Of a DNA stretch of 64,000 bases, positions 52,454 through 61,720 are shown piece by piece. The stretch's first letter is position 1, and each line of letters opens with the position of its first letter. The notes under the pieces were generated by a model. The model saw only the letters and a list, made by a program, of their open reading frames with translations, was not told where the DNA came from and made no database searches. Made by a program: the position numbers and the translations under genes. The stretch is from assembly GCF_003326015.1 (NCBI RefSeq), contig NZ_CP023860.1:930001-994000 (forward strand), in the 5' to 3' direction. This DNA comes from Candidatus Thioglobus sp. NP1. Its GTDB lineage: Bacteria > Pseudomonadota > Gammaproteobacteria > PS1 > Pseudothioglobaceae.

Positions 52454-53668
52454 TTAATTTAAGTTACAAGCTTTACCATTATTAAGAGCTTTAATTCCTA
52501 AATGACTTGCAATTGTTTGACCCATATCAGCAAAACTATCTCTTTTGCCAAGATTATTATTTTTAATAGATTTACCATAGAAAATAACCGGAACATGCTC
52601 ACGTGTATGATCATTACCAGGCCAGGTTGGATCACATCCATGATCTGCAGTAATAAGAACAAGATCATCATTATCTAATCCTGATTCAATTTCAGGGATT
52701 CGCTTGTCAAATTGCTCAAGTGCCAATGCATATCCAGCCACATCACGACGATGACCAAATTTGGTATCAAAGTCAACTAGATTAACAAATATTAAGCCAT
52801 TTTTAAGCTTTATCATCTCCGAGAGTAATTGGTCGACAAGGCCCATATTATTTTTTGCTTTAACCGTATAGCTAACTCCTTGATTAGAAAAAATATCACC
52901 AATTTTTCCAACCGATACTACTTGACCATTAGCATCTTGAATATGATCAAGAAGCGTTAAATCATTTGGAGGTGTTGTAAGATCTTTACGATTAGCTGTT
53001 CTTTCAAAACCATCTTTAGAGTTTCCTGTAAATGGTCTCGCAATTACTCGAGTAATCTCCAGTGGATCGACCAGTTTTTTTGCAACTCTGCATAATTTAT
53101 AAAGCCTCTCAAGTCCAAAGTGTTCTTCATGGGCAGCAATCTGAAAAACTGAGTCTGCAGAAGTGTAGCAAATTGGAAAACCAGAGGCAATATGCTCTTC
53201 ACCAAATTCTTCGATAACTTGAGTACCTGATGCATGTTTATTAGCAAGTGTTCCTTCTATCTGACCCTGCTCCATTAGATCTTTAAGCAGAGAGGCTGGA
53301 AAGCAGTTGTCAATCACTGGAAAGGTTCCCCATTCAAAGGGAACAGGAAGACCACAAATTTCCCAATGTCCACTTGGAGTATCTTTTCCAGCACTAACTT
53401 CCTTTGCATAACCAAAAGCACCCTGTGGCTCAACTCTTGTAATTGGAAGTGGTTTATTACGACTAGCAATTGCTGCTTCTCCAAGACCCCAACGAATTAG
53501 GTTAGGAATTAAAAGAGGGCCACTTCGTTCGCTATTATCTGCGTTACTAGAATCACATTCTTCAATAATATGACCCAAAGTATCAGAGCCAGAATCTCCA
53601 TAAAGATGAGCATCTTCACTAGAACCAAGACCCAGAGAGTCTAAAACTAAAATAATCGCTCTTTTCAT
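52454..53668 (-). CDS. deoB: Phosphopentomutase
   Basis: Interconverts (deoxy)ribose-1-phosphate and -5-phosphate, linking the nucleoside phosphorylases to DeoC. 404 aa of the alkaline phosphatase superfamily. Metal ligands: LDSLGLGSSEDA at the N terminus, DFDTKFGHRRDV, and ITADHGCDPTWPGNDHTREHVP; the phosphorylatable Thr is in SAGKDTPSGHWE. Its ATG shares one base with the stop of deoA, so translation is coupled. Confidence 0.96.
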   Translation of the reverse strand: MKRAIILVLDSLGLGSSEDAHLYGDSGSDTLGHIIEECDSSNADNSERSGPLLIPNLIRWGLGEAAIASRNKPLPITRVEPQGAFGYAKEVSAGKDTPSGHWEICGLPVPFEWGTFPVIDNCFPASLLKDLMEQGQIEGTLANKHASGTQVIEEFGEEHIASGFPICYTSADSVFQIAAHEEHFGLERLYKLCRVAKKLVDPLEITRVIARPFTGNSKDGFERTANRKDLTTPPNDLTLLDHIQDANGQVVSVGKIGDIFSNQGVSYTVKAKNNMGLVDQLLSEMIKLKNGLIFVNLVDFDTKFGHRRDVAGYALALEQFDKRIPEIESGLDNDDLVLITADHGCDPTWPGNDHTREHVPVIFYGKSIKNNNLGKRDSFADMGQTIASHLGIKALNNGKACNLN

Positions 53669-55017
53669 TAATGACCTTCCTTTTTTGAACTAATTATTTC
53701 ATAAATTAAGCTCGGGGTTGCTGGCCTATCTTTAGTAAGATTAAAAACAGATGGAAGAGTTTCTTGTAAGTAACTAATCTGACTCTTATCCCTAACATGT
53801 CCCATAGCTAGGGGCTCTCCCTTATCAACCCACTGACCGATATTAACTATATTGCTTAAGCCTACCCCATGATCAATTGGATCAATTGATTTTGTTCTTC
53901 CAGCTTTAAGTTTAATCATGCTTAAGCCAATATCCCTTGCATTCATCTCAGAGATATATCCTGATGAATTTGATACTATTGGAGTGATAATAGGCATTGG
54001 TGCCAAATACTGATTAGTCTTGTCAAGAAGATCTTTAGGACCTCCAAGAGAATGAATCATTTTTTCAAATATAGAGGCAGCTTCTCCAGAAGATAAAGCC
54101 TCATTAGATTTTTTCCTGGCAGTTACTAGATCAGTTTCAATCCCACTAAGATGCAGCATATGCGCTGCTAATTCAATAGTAAGTTCCATCAGTTTATGAT
54201 TGGCGTTGTCAGGATTAACTAGAAAATCAATACATTCACTGACTTCAATTGCATTTCCCACGCTATGACCCAGTACCTGACTCATATCCGTAATAAGACA
54301 GTTTGTTGGAACACCAGAACCTGCAGCAACATCAGCAATACTTTGTGCAAGCTCTTTGGCCATTTCAGGCTTTGCTGCAAAAGCACCATTACCAGTCTTA
54401 ATATCCATTACTAAGGCATCAAGACCTGAGGCAAGTTTTTTAGATAATATAGATGCTGTAATCAAGTCAATTGATTCAACAGTAGCTGTTACATCACGAG
54501 TTGCATAAAAACGTTGATCAGCAGGAGCTAGTTTTGCAGTTTGACCTATTATTGCACAGCCAACCTCTTTCACTAATGATTGGAACTTTTTATTATCTGG
54601 CGTGCCATTATAGCCAGGGATACTCTCAAGTTTATCTAACGTCCCACCAGTATGTCCTAAACCTCTCCCAGAGATCATTGGAACATATCCACCACAGGCA
54701 GCAACAATAGGTGCAAGCATTAGACTAATTTTATCGCCTACTCCTCCAGTAGAATGTTTATCAACAACAGGCCCATCAAGCTCAAAATCATGCCATTTAA
54801 GGGTATCCCCAGAGTTCATCATATGAGTAGTTAGGCTAACACGCTCATCCATTGTCATCCCACACTGATATACAGCCATTGCAAATGCTCCAAGTTGGGC
54901 ATCTGTAAGGCTTTTATCACTAATTCCCTTAACTAAAAATCCAATCTCTGGATCAGACAGAACAAGACCATCTCGTTTTTTTCTAATTAGCTCTTGAGGG
55001 AGGAATAAATTATTCAT
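53668..55017 (-). CDS. deoA: Thymidine phosphorylase
   Basis: Phosphorolyses thymidine and deoxyuridine to the base plus deoxyribose-1-phosphate. About 449 aa. Signatures: VDKHSTGGVGDKIS for phosphate binding, SGRGLGHTGGTLDKLESIPG (the family PROSITE-type block), DIKTGNGAF and the C-terminal DHGVGLSNI. ATG 55017 (MNNLFLPQELIRKKRDG) is the usual DeoA start and avoids overlap with the preceding gene; a longer frame from 55050 is unlikely. Confidence 0.96.
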   Translation of the reverse strand: MNNLFLPQELIRKKRDGLVLSDPEIGFLVKGISDKSLTDAQLGAFAMAVYQCGMTMDERVSLTTHMMNSGDTLKWHDFELDGPVVDKHSTGGVGDKISLMLAPIVAACGGYVPMISGRGLGHTGGTLDKLESIPGYNGTPDNKKFQSLVKEVGCAIIGQTAKLAPADQRFYATRDVTATVESIDLITASILSKKLASGLDALVMDIKTGNGAFAAKPEMAKELAQSIADVAAGSGVPTNCLITDMSQVLGHSVGNAIEVSECIDFLVNPDNANHKLMELTIELAAHMLHLSGIETDLVTARKKSNEALSSGEAASIFEKMIHSLGGPKDLLDKTNQYLAPMPIITPIVSNSSGYISEMNARDIGLSMIKLKAGRTKSIDPIDHGVGLSNIVNIGQWVDKGEPLAMGHVRDKSQISYLQETLPSVFNLTKDRPATPSLIYEIISSKKEGH

Positions 55018-55028
55018 AAATAAAAGGA

Positions 55029-57389
55029 TTAGTCCCCGTATGGCGTCCAAATATTTTTAACTTCTGTTGCATTTCTTAAAAACTCTAGGCCCTCTCCTTG
55101 ATTAGAGTCAAGCCAATCTCGATCTCCATCAATATGAACCCATAGACGTTTTAGATCCATCGCACTAATAGTCTCAACTTTTGCAATATTATTACTATCA
55201 GACCAGCACCACACTCCATCAACCTCTACATGACCCACTAACTGATGAGATAGTTCACTCTTATTACCTGTAACAATATTAATCACTCCTGGAGGAATAT
55301 CTGAAGTCTCAAAGGTTTGAACTAACTCTAATGCCACACTTGGAAAGCTATCACTAGGAATTAAAATTACTCTATTTCCCATAGCTATCGCTGGTGCAAT
55401 TAAAGAAATTGTTGTAAGGAGTGGCTGATTCTCAGGAGCTACTTGAGCCAAAACTCCAATAGGCTCAGGAAGTGCCATTGTAACCCCCCTATAAGGGGCG
55501 CTATGAACTGCACCATCGTATTTGTCAGCCCAAGCAGCATAACTAAATATTCTACTTATGCTTTCATCAAATTCTGCTTTTGCATTCTCATTTGAGATCC
55601 CACATAATGTTTCTAAGCGCTCAATCCACTCAGACTCTCTAACAGCGAGGTTTTCTGCTAGGAAATAAAGAATCTGCGCTCGACCATGACCACTTTGAGA
55701 GCTCCAAGAGGTAGCTTTTACAGCAGCATTTACCGCATTTCGAATATCTTTACGATTACCTGAACCAACAACAGCAGCAAGAGTTCCATTAGCGTTGAAG
55801 GTTTCTATACTATGGCCACCATCTGGTCTGACCTGCTTACCACCAATATAAAACTTGAGAGTTCGATCAATTGACTGATTTTTATTACTATTAGTTTTTT
55901 TAGACCTTAAATTTTTTACTGGACTTAAATATTTGGGTTTTAAATATTCATACAGTCCTTCCTTACCTCCTTCTCTTCCAAATCCAGATTCTTTAACACC
56001 ACCAAAGCCACAAGAGGCATCAAATTGATTGTGACAATTAATCCATAAAACTCCAGCTTTAATTTTCGGAGCAACATCCATAGCACGATTTATATTTTCA
56101 CTCCAGACACTTGCTGCTAATCCATAGCGACTATTATTTGCTAATGCCACTGCCTCAGATTGAGTTCTAAAAGTCATGGAAACAAGCACTGGCCCAAAAA
56201 TTTCTTCTTGAGCTAACGGATGACTTGAGTCAATATCAGTAATAAGGGTAGGCGGATAAAGGTTTTTTTCGGCATCAATGTCACAAGCCTGAAAGGATTC
56301 ACCACCATGTTTAAGACCATCATTTACCATCTGGCTTACTCTTTCAAATTGTGTTTTACTAACTAAGCTTCCTAAATCAATTGATTTGTCTAAGGGTAAT
56401 CCCAAGCGCAGTTGTTTAATTCTAGCCTTAATTTTCAAGTGCAGCTTTTCAGCAACTTCCGCTTGAACTAATAATCTAGAACCCGCGCAGCATACTTCCC
56501 CTTGATTAAACCAAATAGAATCAACAAGGCCTTCAACAGCGGCATCTAGATCTGCATCCTCAAAAACTACAAATGCAGATTTTCCTCCTAGCTCTAGTGT
56601 TAATTTTTTACCTTGTCCTGCAGTACTTTTTCTAATGGACTGGCCAACTGCCGTTGATCCAGTAAAGGCAACCTTATCAATACCTTTATGGGCTGCTAAT
56701 GAGGCACCAACAACACCATCTCCATTAACCATATTGATAACACCTGATGGGATTCCAGCTTGCTGACATAGGTGTGCAAAATACATTGCTGTAATTGGCG
56801 TTTGCTCAGCTGCTTTGAATACAATGGTATTGCCCATTGCAAGGGCTGGAGCAATTTTCCATGACAACATTAATAGAGGAAAATTCCAAGGAACAATCTG
56901 AGCAACTACACCAATCGATTCGTAACTTTTAAACTCCTTTTCTTGAAGTTGTGCCCAGCCAGCATGATGATAAAAATGTCTTATTGCAAGAGGAATATCA
57001 ATATCCCTACTTTCGCGAATTGGCTTACCATTATCAAGAGTTTCAAGAACTGCAATTAGTCGAGCGTTTTTTTGTATCAATCTGGCTAAGGCATAAAGCA
57101 CTTTTGCTCTTCCGTGGCCACCAAGAGCCTGCCAATTAGGTTGTGCTTGTCGTGCCGCTTTCACTGCAGTATTTAATTGAGAATCAGAGGCAATCTCTAT
57201 ATTAGCTAGCAAATCTCCATTTGAAGGATCTAAGCTAGCGATTATTTCTGCATCTTTTTGGCTTATGAATTTGCCATTTATAAATTGCCCAAAACGACGA
57301 CCATTATCCTCAAGCCATTTTTGAGCCTCAGAGCTACTTTCTAAAGCTTCGCTATAATCAAGTTTGTCAAATGATTCTAATATTGTCAT
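55029..57389 (-). CDS. Two-domain aldehyde dehydrogenase, ALDH16 type
   Basis: 786 aa, about 1.6 times a normal ALDH. Domain 1 (residues 35-490) is a complete ALDH: VPWNFPLLM, FTGSTAVGQ for NAD, general base Glu266 in LELGGKS and nucleophile Cys300 in NQGEVCCAGSR. Domain 2 (about 515-786) is ALDH-like (APENQPLLT, GVINIVTGN) but has no catalytic Cys/Glu block and ends with ATEVKNIWTPYGD. This fused, half-silent layout defines the ALDH16 family, whose bacterial members keep the first active site. Placed between deoC and deoA, it probably oxidises acetaldehyde from DeoC to acetate. Confidence 0.88.
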   Translation of the reverse strand: MTILESFDKLDYSEALESSSEAQKWLEDNGRRFGQFINGKFISQKDAEIIASLDPSNGDLLANIEIASDSQLNTAVKAARQAQPNWQALGGHGRAKVLYALARLIQKNARLIAVLETLDNGKPIRESRDIDIPLAIRHFYHHAGWAQLQEKEFKSYESIGVVAQIVPWNFPLLMLSWKIAPALAMGNTIVFKAAEQTPITAMYFAHLCQQAGIPSGVINMVNGDGVVGASLAAHKGIDKVAFTGSTAVGQSIRKSTAGQGKKLTLELGGKSAFVVFEDADLDAAVEGLVDSIWFNQGEVCCAGSRLLVQAEVAEKLHLKIKARIKQLRLGLPLDKSIDLGSLVSKTQFERVSQMVNDGLKHGGESFQACDIDAEKNLYPPTLITDIDSSHPLAQEEIFGPVLVSMTFRTQSEAVALANNSRYGLAASVWSENINRAMDVAPKIKAGVLWINCHNQFDASCGFGGVKESGFGREGGKEGLYEYLKPKYLSPVKNLRSKKTNSNKNQSIDRTLKFYIGGKQVRPDGGHSIETFNANGTLAAVVGSGNRKDIRNAVNAAVKATSWSSQSGHGRAQILYFLAENLAVRESEWIERLETLCGISNENAKAEFDESISRIFSYAAWADKYDGAVHSAPYRGVTMALPEPIGVLAQVAPENQPLLTTISLIAPAIAMGNRVILIPSDSFPSVALELVQTFETSDIPPGVINIVTGNKSELSHQLVGHVEVDGVWCWSDSNNIAKVETISAMDLKRLWVHIDGDRDWLDSNQGEGLEFLRNATEVKNIWTPYGD

Positions 57390-57398
57390 AATATAATC

Positions 57399-58442
57399 CT
57401 ATCCTAAAGGGTGACGATAAGAGGCAGAATAATAGCCGCTAACAAAGTGATCCAGTTGGCGTTCAATATCACCAAGTAAGCTTGAGGCTCCAAAGCGAAA
57501 TAAATCTGGTTCGAGCCATCTTCTTCCAAGTTCTTCTTGAATCATTGTCATATAAGTTAATGCCGTCTTGGTATCACTTATTCCACCAGCCGCTTTAAAT
57601 CCAATGCGAATTCCAGTTTCATTATAGTAATCTCGTATCATTCGGACCATTACAAGACTAACGGGCAAAGTAGCATTAGTTGACTCTTTTCCAGTAGAAG
57701 TTTTAATAAAATCAGCGCCAGCCATCATGCAGATTTGAGAGGCTCTAGCAATATTACTAAGATTTCCAAGCTCCCCAGTTGCCAATATAGTTTTCATATG
57801 TGCGTCACCACATTTTTCACGAAACAATTTAACTTCATTATAAAGTTTTTGCCAATTGCCCTCTAATACATGACGACGACTAATTACTATATCAATTTCA
57901 TTAGCACCAGATGCAACTGAGTATTCAATTTCTTGAAGTCGCAATGGCAGGGGTGAAAGTCCTGCAGGAAAGCCAGTTGATACTGCTGCTAAGTTAATAT
58001 TTGATTTACCTAGATTTTTTTTAGCAGCTGCTAACATATCATGATAAACACATATTGCAGCAACATTTATATCTAGTGATTCAACACCTAGAATTGAACT
58101 TAAAGAGGAGTTTAAGGGTTTTTTTCCTTTACTACAAAGTCGTTGAACTCTCGCTTCAGTATCATCTCCAGAAAGTGTCGTTAGGTCTATTAATGTGATT
58201 GCCTTAAGTAACCATGCAGCTTGTTTGTCTTTTTTAATGCTTCGACGCACTCCATAATTTTTACAACGACGCTCTATTGCACTTCGATTAATTGAAATAT
58301 TAGAAATCTTGTCGAGTCGAAAATCCATTCCTGGATTTCTCTTAGCATCAGCATGATTTAAATTTTCACTCGTTATATAAGAAATAATCTTCTTATCTTC
58401 AAGAGGTTCATTATTATCAAAAGCTATATTTTTATTGCTCAT
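57399..58442 (-). CDS. deoC: Deoxyribose-phosphate aldolase
   Basis: Cleaves deoxyribose-5-phosphate to glyceraldehyde-3-phosphate and acetaldehyde. 347 aa, the longer form with an N-terminal extension of about 75 residues that E. coli DeoC lacks. The Schiff-base lysine is in FIKTSTGKE, the proton-relay lysine in GFKAAGGISD, and the substrate-binding aspartate region in ANEIDIVI. Ten bp upstream of the ALDH16 gene in the same operon. Confidence 0.94.
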   Translation of the reverse strand: MSNKNIAFDNNEPLEDKKIISYITSENLNHADAKRNPGMDFRLDKISNISINRSAIERRCKNYGVRRSIKKDKQAAWLLKAITLIDLTTLSGDDTEARVQRLCSKGKKPLNSSLSSILGVESLDINVAAICVYHDMLAAAKKNLGKSNINLAAVSTGFPAGLSPLPLRLQEIEYSVASGANEIDIVISRRHVLEGNWQKLYNEVKLFREKCGDAHMKTILATGELGNLSNIARASQICMMAGADFIKTSTGKESTNATLPVSLVMVRMIRDYYNETGIRIGFKAAGGISDTKTALTYMTMIQEELGRRWLEPDLFRFGASSLLGDIERQLDHFVSGYYSASYRHPLG

Positions 58443-58447
58443 ATAAA

Positions 58448-59254
58448 TTAAGATTGACCTTCAAGGTATGAAATTAATAAATGTTCGACAGTATCCGCTG
58501 CTTTGCTTGCAAAAGCAATTGTTTGCTCATGACTTAGAGCTGTTTCACTCATTCCAGCAGCATAATTAGTAATTACTGAAAGGGCGCACAAGGGTAGATC
58601 TTGATGACGAGCTAAAATGACTTCAGGAACTGTAGACATGCCAACAGCATGAGCGCCTAATATTTTTACAGCTTTTATTTCAGCAGGTGTTTCAAATTGA
58701 GGGCCACTAAACCAAGCATAGACTCCTTCATAAAGCTTAATTTCTTTTGATTTTGCTGCTTTACGCATAGACTCACTTTTTGAGAGATCATAGGCATTAC
58801 TCATATCAACAAAACGCTTATTACTTTTTGCACCAAACAGTGGTGAAACTCCAGTCATATTAATATGATCAGTAATAAGCATTACACTTCCTGGAGAGGC
58901 TTCTTTGACTAGACTTCCTGCGGCATTAGTTAATACAAGGCTATTACATCCTATCGCTTTTAGAGTTTGAATTGCAACAGCCATTACATCTGCCTTACCA
59001 TGCTCATAATAATGGGCTCTACCTTGCATTATAACTATATTCGTTTTACCTACATTCCCAAAAAGTAAGCGTCCTGCATGTCCTCCAACACCAGCTTCCG
59101 GAAAGCCAGGAAGTTGATTAAAATCAATACTCGCTTTAATTTCTACGTTATCACAGAATTGGCCTAATCCTGAGCCAAGGATAAGCCCAACCTCAGGCTT
59201 AAAGTCATCTATATTTTGATTGATTATATTAATACAATCATCAACTTGACTCAT
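58448..59254 (-). CDS. punA: Purine nucleoside phosphorylase (trimeric class)
   Basis: 268-aa PNP of the low-molecular-mass trimeric type (PunA/XapA/mammalian PNP) that splits inosine, guanosine and their deoxy forms. Visible: LILGSGLGQF phosphate loop, GHAGRLLFG, MQGRAHYYEHG, LTNAAGSL, the purine-site segment YAWFSGPQFETPAE with catalytic Glu, and VGMSTVPEVI. Overlaps cdd by one base. The exact paralogue name (punA or xapA) is by analogy. Confidence 0.92.
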   Translation of the reverse strand: MSQVDDCINIINQNIDDFKPEVGLILGSGLGQFCDNVEIKASIDFNQLPGFPEAGVGGHAGRLLFGNVGKTNIVIMQGRAHYYEHGKADVMAVAIQTLKAIGCNSLVLTNAAGSLVKEASPGSVMLITDHINMTGVSPLFGAKSNKRFVDMSNAYDLSKSESMRKAAKSKEIKLYEGVYAWFSGPQFETPAEIKAVKILGAHAVGMSTVPEVILARHQDLPLCALSVITNYAAGMSETALSHEQTIAFASKAADTVEHLLISYLEGQS

Positions 59255-59646
59255 TAGAGATGCTCCGGTCCAAATGAGTTAGGTAATAATTCAGCTAGAT
59301 TTAATTGGGTCTTTACACCATCTGGAGAGCACATCATAATTTCAGTATCTTCATCAGAAAACTCTCTAATTCTTTGTCTACAACCACCACAAGGAATACC
59401 ACCTTCGTCGTTTTTAGTCATAACATAAATCGTTTTAATTTTTCTCTCACCACCCATAACCATTGAGGCAATAGCAGAAGCCTCAGCACAGTTTCCAAGA
59501 GGGTAGCTTGCATTCTCAACATTACAACCTGAGTAGGTATTTCCTTTATCAGTAATTATCAAAACCCCAACTGGATACTTGGAGTAGGGCACATAAGCCT
59601 TACTCATAGCCTTTTTAGTAGCACTAATATAGCTATCCTCGTGCAT
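59254..59646 (-). CDS. cdd: Cytidine deaminase
   Basis: 130-aa homotetrameric-type deaminase converting (deoxy)cytidine to (deoxy)uridine. Zinc site: Cys and catalytic Glu in GNCAEASAI and the PCGGCRQ pair; substrate binding in GCNVENASYPLG. Feeds deoxyuridine to thymidine phosphorylase in the same operon. Two bp downstream of the permease gene. Confidence 0.95.
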   Translation of the reverse strand: MHEDSYISATKKAMSKAYVPYSKYPVGVLIITDKGNTYSGCNVENASYPLGNCAEASAIASMVMGGERKIKTIYVMTKNDEGGIPCGGCRQRIREFSDEDTEIMMCSPDGVKTQLNLAELLPNSFGPEHL

Positions 59647-59648
59647 AG

Positions 59649-60623
59649 TTATAACTCCTTAATATATGGTTGAGCTGAAGCCTTTGGAGGGACAGCTTTA
59701 CCAATGAAACCCGCTAACAAAATAATCGTTAAAATGTAAGGTGCTGCATCAATTAATTGCACTGGAATTTCTCCAATAAGTGGAATTTTTACCTCCTGAA
59801 GTCTAATTGATAGGGACTGTAAAAAGGCAAATAAGAAACATGCTGCTAGTACTCTATAAGGATGCCATTTTCCAAAAATTAAGGCAGCTAACGCAATAAA
59901 ACCAGCTCCAGCAGTCATTTCTTTAGTGAATTGCGCGGTATATGCAGTTGAAATATAAGCACCACCAATACCACACAAAATACCACCAACTAATAATGCT
60001 CTATAGCGAAGACCTTCAACTGATAAGCCTGCAGTATCAACTGCCTTAGGATTTTCACCAACCGCCCGAAGGCGAAGCCCAAATCGAGTCCGATAAACAA
60101 CCCACCATACTATTGGAACGATTACAAAGGCTAAATACACAAGGATATTATGACCACTAATTAATTCCCTGTAGATAACTCCAAGAATCGGAATATGATC
60201 AATAATATCAACACCAGGAAGAGTAATAGATAGAAATCTTTCGTCATTTTGAAGTGTTGGGGTAATACCACCTCTTTTAAACCAGGCTAAGGTTAGAATC
60301 ATCGTAAGTCCAGATGCTAAGATATTTATTGCAACACCACTAACAATCTGGTTGCCTTTATAGGTAATGGAGGCAAAACCATGAATCATTGCTAATACAG
60401 AGGAGGCAAGCATACCTGCAATTAAACCAAGCCAAGGCGATCCAAAAACACTTGCTGCACTGGCAGCAATGAAAGCCGACATTAGAAGTTTTCCTTCTAA
60501 GCCAATATCAACAACACCAGAACGTTCTGCAAATAAGCCAGCCATAGAAGCAAAAATAAGTGGAACACAAATTCTCACTGAAGCATCAAATGTCAATACA
60601 GTAGTTAAAAAGAAGTCACTCAT
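59649..60623 (-). CDS. Nucleoside ABC transporter permease 2
   Basis: 324-aa membrane permease of the BPD_transp_2 family, about nine helices, matching the shorter permease of BMP-type nucleoside importers (NupQ/BmpG-like). Typical segments are FAERSGVVDIGLEGKLL near the N terminus and the coupling-loop region LRAVGENPKAVDTAGLSVEGLRY. It starts inside the stop of the longer permease gene (4-bp overlap). Confidence 0.88.
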   Translation of the reverse strand: MSDFFLTTVLTFDASVRICVPLIFASMAGLFAERSGVVDIGLEGKLLMSAFIAASAASVFGSPWLGLIAGMLASSVLAMIHGFASITYKGNQIVSGVAINILASGLTMILTLAWFKRGGITPTLQNDERFLSITLPGVDIIDHIPILGVIYRELISGHNILVYLAFVIVPIVWWVVYRTRFGLRLRAVGENPKAVDTAGLSVEGLRYRALLVGGILCGIGGAYISTAYTAQFTKEMTAGAGFIALAALIFGKWHPYRVLAACFLFAFLQSLSIRLQEVKIPLIGEIPVQLIDAAPYILTIILLAGFIGKAVPPKASAQPYIKEL

Positions 60624-61720
60624 TCTGATGCCTCAACTGGCGCTAAATAGCGAATTAAAACGGGCCTATATAAATACTCTAAGCCACCACAAAATAAAAT
60701 AACGAGTCCTTGCATAACAACAACAATGTCCCTTGATACGTTTTGTAATTCAAAGTCTAATTCTGCACCACCCTGATAAAGTATTCCAAATAAAAATGCA
60801 GCAATCAGGATACCAACAGGATGATTTCTACCCATTAATGCCACCGCAATTCCACCAAAGCCATAACCGTAATTAAAATTTAAAAATAAACGATGCTGAA
60901 CTCCCATAAGTTCATTAATACCGACTAATCCAGCTAATGCACCAGATATACACATAGTTACAACGATAATTTTTTTTGGATTAATACCACTATATATAGC
61001 AGCTTCATTACTTTTACCTGCAGCACGAATTGCAAAACCCCATCGGGTATGCCATAGGAAAAACCAGACTACTACTGAAAAGAATAACGCAACAAATATC
61101 GACATATTAAGAGGTGACTTTGTAACTTCAAAGCCAAAATTTGCCAATACATCATGCATAAAAGGAATCCATGAGGCTTCAATAAAGTCTCCACTTTCTG
61201 GGGACATTTCACCCACCTCACGAAGCACATTAACCAAGATATAAACCATTAATGAGGAGGCTATAAAATTAAACATTATTGTTGTTATTACAATATGACT
61301 ACCTCGATAGGCCTGTAAATAGGCTGGAATAAGAGCCCATAAAGCTCCAAACAATAAGCCTCCTGAAATGGCTAATGGGATTACAATCCAAGCGCTCAAA
61401 GCTGGATTCATATATAACGCAACTAAGGCAGTTCCAAGACCACCAACATAAGCCTGACCTTCTCCACCAATATTGAAGAGACCTGCATGAAAAGCAACCG
61501 CTACCGCTAGTCCAGTAAATACAAAGTTTGTTGCATAGTAAAGAGTGTAGCCAAGGCCTTCATCATAGCCAAGAGCGCCATAGATTAATATCTTTGTAGC
61601 TTCAATTGGATCTACACCAATAAATATAAATACTATACCTGTAGCTATAAACGCAGTTAAAACATTAAATAGTGGCAGTAATAAGCCATTTATCCAAGAT
61701 AACTTTCTATCGCGTGTCAT
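60620..61720 (-). CDS. Nucleoside ABC transporter permease 1
   Basis: 366-aa permease (NupP/BmpF-like). Landmarks: FHAGLFNIGGEGQAYVGGLG and the coupling loop FAIRAAGKSNEAAIYSGINPKK, followed by GISGALAGL-type ISGALAGLVGINE. About ten helices. Overlaps the ATPase gene and the second permease gene by 4 bp each, so the three are tightly coupled. Confidence 0.88.
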   Translation of the reverse strand: MTRDRKLSWINGLLLPLFNVLTAFIATGIVFIFIGVDPIEATKILIYGALGYDEGLGYTLYYATNFVFTGLAVAVAFHAGLFNIGGEGQAYVGGLGTALVALYMNPALSAWIVIPLAISGGLLFGALWALIPAYLQAYRGSHIVITTIMFNFIASSLMVYILVNVLREVGEMSPESGDFIEASWIPFMHDVLANFGFEVTKSPLNMSIFVALFFSVVVWFFLWHTRWGFAIRAAGKSNEAAIYSGINPKKIIVVTMCISGALAGLVGINELMGVQHRLFLNFNYGYGFGGIAVALMGRNHPVGILIAAFLFGILYQGGAELDFELQNVSRDIVVVMQGLVILFCGGLEYLYRPVLIRYLAPVEASE

